From contig JAUWTJ010000029.1 of the NCBI GenBank assembly GCA_030614785.1, positions 1-45,535 on the forward strand: 45,535 nucleotides of DNA, in the 5' to 3' direction. Of this stretch, positions 25,559-33,736 are shown piece after piece. The first letter of the stretch is position 1, and every line of letters starts with the position of its first letter. The stretch is from Alphaproteobacteria bacterium. GTDB taxonomy: Bacteria > Pseudomonadota > Alphaproteobacteria > M2410. Under the pieces are notes generated by a model that made no database searches, was not told the origin of the DNA, and worked only from the letters and a program-made list of their open reading frames with translations. Made by a program: the position numbers and the translations under genes.

Positions 25559-26047
25559 GCAACCACTCCCTTGCACCAGAAGACCACCGGATTCACCATC
25601 CCCATGGTGTTCAGCAAGTCCATCTCTCTATCTAACAGAGGTGACTCACCCCTCATACGCACCATATATTGGTGGTGCCGAGGTCAAATCACAAGAGATT
25701 TGGACACGTTTCAATGTATTCAATCAATGAATTGTGGCATTTGTGCAGCGTTAACTTTGCTTATGTTGCATTCCTCACACATCTGTGGATTTAAACAGCG
25801 CCAGGGTTGCAAGAGGTCCGTTTCGCCCTGCAGAACAGATCCGGGGCCCGGATATTCGATTGGAGTAAGGTTTCAGGCTGACATCGCCTGGCTTCATCAC
25901 GGTTCATTGATCCCGGTGTGATCGATGTCGCGATCTCCTGAAAGCCCGGTTTTCTCAAATAACGCGTTGAAATTGCACGATCTCGTCTAAACTGTCGATC
26001 AGACAAAATTTTGATTCGCAGGCCTGAAAAAAGGAAACAGACCAGGC
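25559..26047. promoter_or_regulatory. Divergent promoter region between mlaC and mlaE
   Basis: This 489-base gap must hold promoters for mlaC leftward and mlaE rightward. It is A/T-richer than the flanking genes in its middle, with ATTCA-ATCAA-TGAAT symmetry near 25720. AAGGAAAC at about 26030 is the likely mlaE ribosome-binding site. Open frames here have no protein-like character. I could not place convincing -35/-10 pairs by eye. Confidence 0.4.
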
Positions 26048-27178
26048 ATGGCCATCAAAGCGTCATTTCAGATCAATGACACCGGTCCCGAGTGGCGGAT
26101 CTATTTCTCCGGAAACTGGACCGTTACGCTGCTGGATGATGTCGATAGCCTGGTTCGGGATGTCGTTATTGATCCCGGCCGTCCGCTGATCATTGATCTG
26201 ACGCAGCTGGAAGCCATCGATACTGCCGGTGCATGGGTGATTTATCGCTTCAATCGGCGTGCAGGCGAGGATGGCCATACTGTTACCTATGAAGGGATGG
26301 GTGAAGAACACCGAACTCTCCTTGATGTGGTCGCTGAGTATGAAGAATACGTCAATCCCATCCCGCCCTCGCGCTCACCTGTCTATCGCCTGATTGACGG
26401 GATTGGTCGGACAGTGGTCGAGAGTTGGTACGACTTTGTTCATTCCATAGGATTTTTCGGGGCGGTGTTATTGGTCTTTCGCCGAGCAGTTTTTGAACCG
26501 AAAAGATTTCGCGGAGTCTCGCTTGTCCATCATATAGAATATGCCGGGTTTAATGCGTTGCCGATCATCATGCTGATTTCTTTTCTTGTCGGTGCGGTTC
26601 TGGCGTTCATGGGTGCGGATATTTTGCGGGACTACGGGCTGGAAGTTTTTACCCAAAGCCTGATCACGCATTCCTTTCTGCGGGAATTTGGTGCGATGCT
26701 GACGGCCATCATAGTCGCGGGGCGCTCGGGCTCCGCCTTCACCGCCCAAATTGGTTCAATGAAGGCCAATGAAGAAATTGATGCGTTGCGCTCTCTGGGA
26801 CTTGACCCCATGGAAATACTTGTCTTGCCACGTGTCCTTGCGCTTGTCTTGTCAGTACCGCTCCTGACATTCGTCGCAATGATCTCGGGGATTGTCGGTG
26901 GCGGTCTCGTTGCATGGATGATTTTGCAGATCTCCCCCAGCATGTTCATTGCGCAGATGTTGGCATCCACTGATATGAACTTTTTCTATGTCGGGATTAT
27001 CAAATCACCCTTTATGGCCGCGCTTATCGGCGTTATCGCCTGTTACCAGGGCATGCGGGTTGAAGGAACGTCGGAATCTATAGGAACACACACAACGGCA
27101 TCGGTTGTGCAATCGATTTTCGCAGTCATTACTGCCGATGCGGCCTTCGCGCTGTTCTTTCTTAAATTGGGGGTATAG
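26048..27178 (+). CDS. mlaE: MlaE permease with N-terminal STAS domain
   Basis: A 376-residue fusion. Residues 1-100 form a STAS-like domain (PLIIDLTQLEAIDTAGAWVI near 55-75), the MlaB-type partner that in E. coli is a separate protein. The remainder is the MlaE/YrbE permease with five or so membrane spans and the signature AGRSGSAFTAQIGSMKANEE near 219-238 followed by EIDALRSLGLDP. It forms the membrane part of the MlaFED phospholipid transporter with the ATPase just downstream. The next gene begins three bases after its stop. The fusion is common in alphaproteobacteria. Confidence 0.93.
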   Translation: MAIKASFQINDTGPEWRIYFSGNWTVTLLDDVDSLVRDVVIDPGRPLIIDLTQLEAIDTAGAWVIYRFNRRAGEDGHTVTYEGMGEEHRTLLDVVAEYEEYVNPIPPSRSPVYRLIDGIGRTVVESWYDFVHSIGFFGAVLLVFRRAVFEPKRFRGVSLVHHIEYAGFNALPIIMLISFLVGAVLAFMGADILRDYGLEVFTQSLITHSFLREFGAMLTAIIVAGRSGSAFTAQIGSMKANEEIDALRSLGLDPMEILVLPRVLALVLSVPLLTFVAMISGIVGGGLVAWMILQISPSMFIAQMLASTDMNFFYVGIIKSPFMAALIGVIACYQGMRVEGTSESIGTHTTASVVQSIFAVITADAAFALFFLKLGV

Positions 27179-27181
27179 CCG

Positions 27182-27964
27182 GTGGACCGTGTGGCAGACA
27201 GAGGCGAACCCATCATATCCGTCCGGGGGCTGTGCAATGCCTTTGGCTCGCAAATCGTGCATGACAATCTCGACCTTGATGTTTATGCCGGCGAGATCAT
27301 CGGGATCGTCGGCGGCTCGGGTACCGGTAAGTCGGTTCTTCTCAAATCAATTATCGGGCTTATCAAACCCATTGCAGGCGAAGTGCGCATGTATGGCCTC
27401 GACCCGCATGAACTCGATCCGGAAAAGGCGATGGAACTCGATTGCCGGTGGGGTGTGCTGTTCCAGGATGGCGCTCTTTTTACGTCGCTTAACGTTGCGG
27501 AAAATATTCAGGTGCCCTTGCGCGAACATGCAGTTTTGTCCGACCTTCTGATGGATGAGCTTGCCGCCCTCAAGATCCGAATGGTCGGACTGCCGGAAAT
27601 ATCGGCAACCAAACTGCCCGGCGAGCTCTCCGGCGGTATGCGCAAGCGGGCAGGGCTTGCCCGCGCAATTGCACTTGATCCGGATATCCTGTTTCTTGAT
27701 GAACCGACGGCCGGGCTGGACCCCATTGGCGCCGCCGCTTTTGACACGCTGATCAAACAGCTTCAGCAGTCTCTCGGGCTCACCGTTTTCCTCGTGACCC
27801 ATGATCTGGATACCTTGCATTCGGTTTGTGATCGTATCGCAGTGCTGGCTGATCAACGTGTACTTGCGGTCGGAACCCTTGAGGATATGCTGGAGTTTGA
27901 TCATCCCTGGGTGAGGGAATATTTTCACGGTCCGCGGTCACGGGCAGCGGGGATCGGTGTATGA
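27182..27964 (+). CDS. mlaF: MlaF ATP-binding protein of the phospholipid ABC transporter
   Basis: A 260-residue ABC ATPase with a Walker A motif GGSGTGKS near residues 44-51, Q-loop LFQDGALFTSLNVAENI near 97, signature LSGGMRKR near 150, Walker B DILFLDEPTAGLDP near 167 and switch His in LVTHDLDTLH near 204. It powers MlaE. Translation starts at GTG 27182, with GGGGG in the mlaE tail as the likely ribosome-binding site; a second GTG three codons later is possible. The stop codon overlaps the start of a short downstream frame as ATGA. Confidence 0.93.
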   Translation: MDRVADRGEPIISVRGLCNAFGSQIVHDNLDLDVYAGEIIGIVGGSGTGKSVLLKSIIGLIKPIAGEVRMYGLDPHELDPEKAMELDCRWGVLFQDGALFTSLNVAENIQVPLREHAVLSDLLMDELAALKIRMVGLPEISATKLPGELSGGMRKRAGLARAIALDPDILFLDEPTAGLDPIGAAAFDTLIKQLQQSLGLTVFLVTHDLDTLHSVCDRIAVLADQRVLAVGTLEDMLEFDHPWVREYFHGPRSRAAGIGV

Positions 27965-28068
27965 TGAAATATGGCAAGACTGGCCTCGCAAGGCCCCATT
28001 GGTGCAATCTCGGGCGCCGCAAAGTAGCCCGCCGCAAGTATCGACACGACAGGACAGAGAAGGTTTGA
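27961..28068 (+). CDS. Candidate 35-residue basic peptide between mlaF and mlaD
   Basis: A short frame starts on the ATGA that overlaps the mlaF stop and ends three bases before the mlaD ATG, so it fills the gap exactly. The peptide begins MMKYGKTGLARP, contains one Trp and one Cys, and is very rich in Arg and Lys towards its end. This geometry suggests translational coupling along the operon, but composition alone cannot prove that the peptide matters. The frame may be a decayed gene or act only to keep ribosomes moving. AGAAGG at its end is also the mlaD ribosome-binding site. Confidence 0.3.
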   Translation: MMKYGKTGLARPHWCNLGRRKVARRKYRHDRTEKV

Positions 28069-28071
28069 TCC

Positions 28072-28971
28072 ATGGAAACCAAGGCAAACACCATCATTAT
28101 CGGCAGCTTTGCGATTGCGACGATTGTCGGCGCTTTCATGTTTGTCATGTGGCTCGGGCAAAGTCAGCTGTCGAGAGAATTTACAACCTATGACGTATAC
28201 TTCCAGGGGTCCGTGTCGGGGCTATCGGTCGCGTCTGATGTCCGCTACAACGGGATCAAGGTTGGCAGTGTGAAAGGTATCTATCTGGATATTGATGATC
28301 CCAACGTGGTGCGCGTGCAGTTGGAGGTCGAGGCAGACGCGCCCGTCAAGGCCGATACGATTGCGCAAATGGCTTTTCTGGGGGTCACCGGGGTTTCGTT
28401 CATAGAACTGACAGGAGGCTCGACGGACAGTATCGCTCTGGTGCCAAAAAATGACGAATATTTTGCAGTGATCCAGTCACAACGATCATCTATCCAGGAA
28501 TTAATGGAAACCGCGCCAAATATTATTGCCCAGAGTAATATGCTGCTTCTGCAAGGCGCAAAGCTCCTCTCCGACGAGAATGTCACCCGTTTTTCATCGA
28601 TCCTCGGGGATCTGGACAGGGTGATCAATGCCATCGCCGAGAGGGACGGGGAAATAGGCGTACTGATTGCCAACGCTGCAGCCACATCTGAAAAGATCGA
28701 TGCCATGGCAGACGACTTCCCGGAAATGTCTGCGGAGATTTTGGCCGCTGCTGAAGCCATTGGCACTTTTGCATCCGGGGCGAACACTCTTCTGGATGAA
28801 AACAAGGCTTCAATTTCGCAGTTCTCGACCCAGGGCCTTGGCGAACTGAACGCGCTGTTGTCTGAAGCAAGACAAACTGTCGCGACGCTTGAACGTCTCG
28901 CGGCAGAAATAGAGGAAAATCCGACTGTGCTGCTCGGTCAGGAAAAGTATCCCGAATATGAAGCAAACTAG
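28072..28971 (+). CDS. mlaD: MlaD-like MCE-domain protein
   Basis: A 299-residue protein with one N-terminal membrane span (about residues 8-28) and an MCE domain near 40-120, with VSGLSVASDVRYNGIKVGSV as its core and GVTGVSFIELTGG near its end. A long helical C-terminal part (about 150-290) follows, as in alphaproteobacterial and plastid MlaD/TGD2 types, and is longer than in E. coli MlaD. MCE hexamers form a tunnel for lipids between the inner membrane and MlaC. The auxiliary lipoprotein gene starts 11 bases after its stop, in the same operon. Confidence 0.9.
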   Translation: METKANTIIIGSFAIATIVGAFMFVMWLGQSQLSREFTTYDVYFQGSVSGLSVASDVRYNGIKVGSVKGIYLDIDDPNVVRVQLEVEADAPVKADTIAQMAFLGVTGVSFIELTGGSTDSIALVPKNDEYFAVIQSQRSSIQELMETAPNIIAQSNMLLLQGAKLLSDENVTRFSSILGDLDRVINAIAERDGEIGVLIANAAATSEKIDAMADDFPEMSAEILAAAEAIGTFASGANTLLDENKASISQFSTQGLGELNALLSEARQTVATLERLAAEIEENPTVLLGQEKYPEYEAN

Positions 28972-28981
28972 AGGAAAACCC

Positions 28982-29608
28982 ATGATGATTCCAGTCAGAG
29001 CCTTCCTGGTCGTGACATTTGCCGTTTTCCTCACTGGATGCGGAATTTCACTGATTGATACTCAGCCGGCGCCCCAGATTTATGATCTCGGCGCCCCGGG
29101 GATAAACTCACAGGGTACGCCGGTCAGCTGGCAGCTCATCGTCGAGGAACCCTCCACGATCCGGGCCTTTGGCACCAACCGAATAGCGCTCAAGCGCGGC
29201 GACAATTCAATTCAGTACTATAAGGGTGCCAGGTGGAGTGATCGTGGGCCAAGCCTGTTTCAGGCCCGCCTGATCGAGGCGCTGGAAGATACCGGCCGCA
29301 TCATGTCTGTAGGCGCAGAGACCTCTGGAATTAACGCCAACTATCGCCTGAAGAGCAACTTGAGGAAATTCCATGCAGATCTCGGCGACGGCAAGTCAGT
29401 AACGGCAATGATCAGTATCTCGGTCAAACTCCTCGACGCCCGCACCCGCGAAGTCATTGCAACGACACTGCTTGAAAAACAGGTCAAGGCTCGTTCCGGA
29501 AAAATCGGGGATGTCGTGAAGGCCTTTGATGAGGCGGTGCAAGACGTGACACGCGAAGCGACCGAGTGGGTTCTCCAGGCAGGTGAGGCTCAACAGGGCG
29601 GTGTTTGA
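28982..29608 (+). CDS. ABC-type transport auxiliary lipoprotein (PqiC-like)
   Basis: A 208-residue lipoprotein with a short signal peptide and lipobox VFLTGC, lipidated Cys near residue 19. The mature part follows the PqiC/ABC auxiliary lipoprotein pattern: PQIYDLGAPG, then LIVEEPSTIRAFGTNRIALKRG, YYKGARWSDRGPSLFQARLIEALEDTGRI near 78-106, and a late AFDEAVQDVTREATEWVL. Such proteins sit in the outer membrane or periplasm and assist MCE transporters. GAGGAAAA precedes the ATG at 28982. It is the last gene of the mla operon and converges on the TipN-like gene. Confidence 0.87.
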   Translation: MMIPVRAFLVVTFAVFLTGCGISLIDTQPAPQIYDLGAPGINSQGTPVSWQLIVEEPSTIRAFGTNRIALKRGDNSIQYYKGARWSDRGPSLFQARLIEALEDTGRIMSVGAETSGINANYRLKSNLRKFHADLGDGKSVTAMISISVKLLDARTREVIATTLLEKQVKARSGKIGDVVKAFDEAVQDVTREATEWVLQAGEAQQGGV

Positions 29609-29622
29609 ATGCGCCGTCAGCC

Positions 29623-29742
29623 CTAACCGAAATGACCGATAGCGCCGCCGAGGAGAAAGTAGACCTTGCCGGTGGTTGAGCTCATGAAGGTCTCGACCAT
29701 GATCTCTTCCTGATCATTGGACAGAGCCTCATTCAACAACCC
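29623..29742 (-). pseudogene. In-frame C-terminal continuation of the TipN-like gene behind a TAA stop
   Basis: Directly after the TAA at 29743-29745, the same minus-strand frame stays open for 39 codons and ends with TAG at 29623-29625. It begins GLLNEALSNDQEE, includes VETFMSSTTGKVYFLLGG and ends HFG. This sequence is protein-like, without a start codon of its own apart from two TTGs. Its position 14 bases from the end of the convergent lipoprotein gene is what a complete gene would leave. From memory of related coiled-coil proteins, a closing segment of this type (TFL-SS-TGK) is common. It is best read as the natural C-terminus cut off by a nonsense codon, or reached by read-through. A sequencing error is also possible. 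Confidence 0.65.
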
Positions 29743-31941
29743 TTAGAATTGTTCAATGTATTGATTGACATTGTTGCGGAAATCCTGGTCTTCGAGATAC
29801 TTGTCATGGATCAGGGTTGCGGTGTCATCGTTTGAAATTTCCTTGAGGCGCTGCGTAAAGGTTGCCTTTTCACCGTTGAGATAACGTCTCAGGAGGTCAC
29901 GCGGCGGATCGGTTTCAAGCGCGCGGTCAAGATCAACGGCCATCGCCTGAAGAGTTTCAAAAATTTCGAGAGACGATTTTGAAAAGGCCTCGGCGTCCTT
30001 CGGCAGTGTCGCTCCGGCCACACCCGCCACACCGGCGTGCGAGAGGGTTTCTGATTGTTTGTCAAAGGGGCGCTCAGCGGCTGCGAGCACTTCACCCCAG
30101 GCCCACTGGCCATTGGTCTCGTCTGCGGCCCCCCGCCGTGAGACAGGGCCGGCCTCATTAAGAAGTCCTGGCCGGCGGACGTCGCCATATCCCGCAGCGC
30201 GCGGCGCCGTGGGCACATGGCGCGCATAGGCCTCAGTGAGGGAACGGATTTTCCGGGCGGATTCGTCTGCAAGCCGTGCAAACGCATTGAGTTCCTCATC
30301 AAGGACGCTGCGAATTTTGTTGGCCGTTTCCTCTGCAAGGCCGGGCAGGGACTTCATGTGGTCATCAACCTTTGTTGATGTTTCGTTGAAGGCCGTGCTC
30401 GATGCGGTGCTCGCCACAAGAAGTTTGTCGAACATGGCGGACAGCTTTTCGCTGGCCTGATTGATGGACCCGGTGGCCTCGGCAATGAGACCCTGTGCCT
30501 CGTCGGACTGCTCGGTAAGGGCGATCCGGGCCTCTTGCCTCGCGCTTTCAAGTCCCTTGCGCAGAGCATCGATTTCTCCGCTGGTGAGTTCTTTCAACTC
30601 ACCCGCCCGATTTTGATAGAGACCATCAAAATCATCAAACAGTGTTCCAAGGACGTCTCTGGTAACTTCGGTTTGCTCGGTTATCAACGCCTGAACCCGG
30701 GCCGCTTCCGCACTGAGATCAGTCCCCGCCGTCCTGGCAAGGTCTGAGGCTCGTTTTGCGGCATCAGAAATCTTGATAACCACTTCGTCAGTGCCATCGG
30801 CGACACGGTCTATTTCCGATTTGAACCCGGCGGCTGCAATCCCGGCTTGTTTGACGGTGTCGTCGAGCGTATCGCGCAGACGCGCGGATCCGTTTTCTAT
30901 TGAAGCAGCAATCTGATCGTTCTGACGCGCAATGAGTTCGGCAACGCTGCCAAGCAGGTCGCGCTGCTTGATGAGGGTCGCCTCGAGGCGTTCATTCTCT
31001 GCGCTCAATCCGCTGGCGGTAACCTCGAGTTTGCCCTGCTGTTCGTCATAACGCCCGGCAAGCTTGTCGGTCGTTGCCAGCGCCTGATCCGAGAGGGAGT
31101 TGAGGGTCTCGACCTGGGTCTCAAGCCGTGCCGAAACTTTCTGCGTCCCTGAAACTGCGGCGTCGGCAGCCTGGGTGAAAATCTGACCCTGGCGATCAAG
31201 CTGACGCGCCGTTTCTTCCAGAGCGCCGCGCGCGGTTCCGGTAACATCTTCGACCTTGCGGGTCTGCGCGACCAGTTCGCGGGCGTGAGCTTCGGTCTGG
31301 GTTTTCAGGCTCGACGTGATATCGCCCAGCGCCTTGCGCTCCAGTTCCATGCGACCCCGCACCTGTTCTGCGCGCGCCTCTGCATCGGCAGCAGCCTTGT
31401 CGATCGCCATGGCCTGAGCCGCAACAGCGCCTTCAAGAGAGCGCACCTTGTTGAGGGCGCTTTCAACGCCCGAAGACAGGCCTTCAACTTCACGTCTGAT
31501 GGCCATACCAACGGTGGCGATTTCGTGGGAGGCAGTTTGATCCGGTTGAAGCAGCCGATCAGCCAGTTGGGCGAGGCGTCTGGCTTCACGAGAAAGATCG
31601 CGAGCCTTTGCCCAGGTGATGACGGCAATCCAGATCGGCGGCAGCGGGAAAAGTGCCCCGGCGCCGATCATGACCCACCATTCAGGTCCGAGTGCCAGGA
31701 TTCCATTGAATCCGAGAAGAGCCGCAAGGAACGCGAATATAGCTACCGGCCAGACCGCAGAGACGAACAGTGCGCCCATAAACATCAAGATCGCAAACCC
31801 GCGCGCCCGATCCGCGAAACCGCTCTCGGCGGCATCGCCAAGGGCTGCCGTTTCCGACGAGGCCGACGTCAACCGGATAGCGCGAACCGGCCGAGGCTCA
31901 TCGGGATCTTGATCGGGTTGTGGAATGTCGACAGGTTCCAT
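29743..31941 (-). CDS. TipN-like polar coiled-coil membrane protein, apparently shortened by a nonsense codon
   Basis: A 732-residue protein with an acidic, Pro-rich cytoplasmic start, two membrane spans (about residues 48-72 and 84-108) and a long coiled-coil from about 115 to 570, rich in Ala, Glu, Gln and Thr. A less regular linker follows, then a terminal domain with RALETDPPRDLLRRYLNGEKATFTQRL near 680 and LEDQDFRNNVNQYIEQF at the end. This build resembles alphaproteobacterial TipN and related polarity factors that mark the new pole. The stop TAA could arise from GAA by one change, giving QYIEQFEGLLNE on into the 39-codon tail downstream. A Hpt gene is divergent. Assignment to TipN is by architecture, not proof of orthology. 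Confidence 0.7.
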   Translation of the reverse strand: MEPVDIPQPDQDPDEPRPVRAIRLTSASSETAALGDAAESGFADRARGFAILMFMGALFVSAVWPVAIFAFLAALLGFNGILALGPEWWVMIGAGALFPLPPIWIAVITWAKARDLSREARRLAQLADRLLQPDQTASHEIATVGMAIRREVEGLSSGVESALNKVRSLEGAVAAQAMAIDKAAADAEARAEQVRGRMELERKALGDITSSLKTQTEAHARELVAQTRKVEDVTGTARGALEETARQLDRQGQIFTQAADAAVSGTQKVSARLETQVETLNSLSDQALATTDKLAGRYDEQQGKLEVTASGLSAENERLEATLIKQRDLLGSVAELIARQNDQIAASIENGSARLRDTLDDTVKQAGIAAAGFKSEIDRVADGTDEVVIKISDAAKRASDLARTAGTDLSAEAARVQALITEQTEVTRDVLGTLFDDFDGLYQNRAGELKELTSGEIDALRKGLESARQEARIALTEQSDEAQGLIAEATGSINQASEKLSAMFDKLLVASTASSTAFNETSTKVDDHMKSLPGLAEETANKIRSVLDEELNAFARLADESARKIRSLTEAYARHVPTAPRAAGYGDVRRPGLLNEAGPVSRRGAADETNGQWAWGEVLAAAERPFDKQSETLSHAGVAGVAGATLPKDAEAFSKSSLEIFETLQAMAVDLDRALETDPPRDLLRRYLNGEKATFTQRLKEISNDDTATLIHDKYLEDQDFRNNVNQYIEQF

Positions 31942-32118
31942 AATGTCCTTGTTCTATAAGGTAAATTTTACTTTAGGCGGAAACGGGAAGATAATAAACC
32001 TGAGAAAGCAACACGCGGCATTTCTTCATGCGGCAGGCGCGAAATTCGGGGAAGAATCAAGTATTTGTCGGGACTTCCAGATCCGTGATCCGGGGGACAG
32101 CGTTTGAAAGGGTTTTTG

Positions 32119-32478
32119 ATGGGTGATCCGGGCGAGGGCGGCGACGCCTTCGATTTTGCATTTTTTGATCAATATACCAGCGGCGATGAGGCCTTGCAGC
32201 GCGAAGTCCTGCAGCTCTTTTTCGGCCAGGTTGTCGGCCTTGTCGCAGATCTTGACCCCGAAGGGAGCGACCAGGACTGGCGAGCCGGTGCCCATGCGAT
32301 CAAGGGAGGCGCGCGCGGCCTTGGCCTCAATGCGGTCGGCGATCTTTGTCAGCACATGGAAAACACGAAAGACCCCGGCGCGGCGCTGCGGCGGGCGGCT
32401 CTGGCGGATCTGGAGACGGCCCTCAAAGCGGTCAGGGAAAGTGTTGCTGATCATTATGAGGGAATATTCGACACCTGA
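32119..32478 (+). CDS. Histidine phosphotransfer (Hpt) domain protein
   Basis: A 119-residue helical protein made of a single Hpt domain. The phospho-accepting His is in AHAIKGGARGLGL near residue 59, the classic H-x-[IL]-K-G-[GS]-[AS] motif, followed by a helix with LCQHMENTKDPG. It would pass phosphate between a hybrid histidine kinase and a response regulator; no kinase or regulator is in the window. GAAAGGG precedes the ATG at 32119. It is divergent from the TipN-like gene across 177 bases that show no further gene, which suggests a link to polarity or cell-cycle signalling, by context only. Confidence 0.85.
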   Translation: MGDPGEGGDAFDFAFFDQYTSGDEALQREVLQLFFGQVVGLVADLDPEGSDQDWRAGAHAIKGGARGLGLNAVGDLCQHMENTKDPGAALRRAALADLETALKAVRESVADHYEGIFDT

Positions 32479-32647
32479 TCCCGGATATGCGGTGCACCCG
32501 GGCAGCGCGTAAATAGGGGCTTGCGATTCTGTGTCAAATAAGGCTCGATATAAAAAAGCAGCAGCGGCCGGGGAGCGCAATGTGACGGGGGACCTCACAC
32601 GCGTTATGGCGGTATGGGACAAAAGACAGAGATTGAGGGAGTAATCC

Positions 32648-33736
32648 ATGAGTGAGGAATCCGGGAGTGCGTCCACAGGCGTGCCGCTTGGTATGGATGT
32701 CGCGCCAGGCGGTATCCATGAGACGGATGTTGTTATCATCGGTGCAGGGCCGTCAGCGATCTTTGCGGTTTTTGAACTGGGGCTGCTTGGTCTCAAGGCG
32801 CATCTCGTCGACGTGCTGGATAAACCGGGCGGGCAATGCGCCGAGCTATATCCCGAAAAGCCGATTTATGACATTCCCGGCTTTCCGGAAGTCACCGGCT
32901 ATGAGCTGACTGACAATCTCCTCAAACAGGCCGCGCCCTTTGAGCCGGTATATCACTTCAATCAACTGGCGACGGTTTTTGATCGTCTGCCCGATGGTCG
33001 GTTCAAAATCACGACAGATGTCGATACGCAAATCACCGCATCGGTTGTTCTCATCGCAGCTGGCGGGGGAAGTTTCACGCCGAAGAAGCCGCCGCTTCCG
33101 GACCTCGAGCCCTATGAGGCAGCAAATTCGATCTACTACGCCGTGCGCAAGATGGAAACCTTCCGCGACAAGCGTCTGATTGTTGCCGGCGGCGGCGACA
33201 GTGCCCTTGACTGGACCATTCACCTCGCGCCGATTGCAAAGAGCCTGACCCTGGTACACCGCCGCGACGGCTTCCGCGCCGCGCCGGACTCGGTCGCCAA
33301 GATGGAAGAGCTGATCGACAGCGGCGACATCGAATTCCATGTCGCGCAAATGAAACATCTCAACGGCGATGACGGCAAGATCACGTCGGTTACTGTCGAC
33401 AGCAAGGTCAACGGCACCTACGACATCGAATGCGATATGCTGCTGCCGTTCTTCGGCTTCACCATGAAGCTGGGCCCGGTTGCCAATTTTGGCATTGAAT
33501 TCAATGAAGATGACAAGATTGAGGTGGATACGGAGTTTTTCCAGACGAAAGAAAAAGGCGTCTTCTGTATCGGTGATATTGCCAATTATCCTGGCAAGCT
33601 GAAACTCATCCTGTCGAGCTTCCATGAAGGGGCCCTGTTTGCTCGCGGCGCCTTCAAGCACATCAATCCGGATGTTGAGCTGAAGCTCGGCTACACCACG
33701 TCCAACAAGGCGCTGCAAAAGAAGATTGGTGCCTGA
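32648..33736 (+). CDS. Thioredoxin-reductase-like ferredoxin/flavodoxin-NADP+ reductase
   Basis: A 362-residue FAD- and NAD(P)-dependent enzyme. The FAD motif VVIIGAGPSAIFAVFELG lies near residues 28-45, then GGQCAELYPEKPIYDIPGFP, the hallmark of the TrxR-like ferredoxin-NADP reductases of Bacillus, Rhodopseudomonas and Chlorobium. The NADP motif IVAGGGDSALDW is near 178-189 and the late FAD contact is GVFCIGDIANYPGKLKLI. It lacks the CxxC disulfide of thioredoxin reductases. GGGAG precedes the start. The methyltransferase start overlaps its stop by one base (TGATG), so the two are coupled. It could supply electrons to, or regenerate, ferredoxin used by the oxidoreductase at 16238. Confidence 0.92.
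   Translation: MSEESGSASTGVPLGMDVAPGGIHETDVVIIGAGPSAIFAVFELGLLGLKAHLVDVLDKPGGQCAELYPEKPIYDIPGFPEVTGYELTDNLLKQAAPFEPVYHFNQLATVFDRLPDGRFKITTDVDTQITASVVLIAAGGGSFTPKKPPLPDLEPYEAANSIYYAVRKMETFRDKRLIVAGGGDSALDWTIHLAPIAKSLTLVHRRDGFRAAPDSVAKMEELIDSGDIEFHVAQMKHLNGDDGKITSVTVDSKVNGTYDIECDMLLPFFGFTMKLGPVANFGIEFNEDDKIEVDTEFFQTKEKGVFCIGDIANYPGKLKLILSSFHEGALFARGAFKHINPDVELKLGYTTSNKALQKKIGA

Noticed and set aside
25571-25921. Plus-strand 116-codon open frame in the mlaC-mlaE gap
   Set aside because: The translation has unusual Cys, Trp and His content and no motif, and the stretch must hold two divergent promoters.
32846-33718. Minus-strand 290-codon open frame
   Set aside because: It is antisense to the ferredoxin-NADP reductase gene, whose FAD and NADP motifs are clear.
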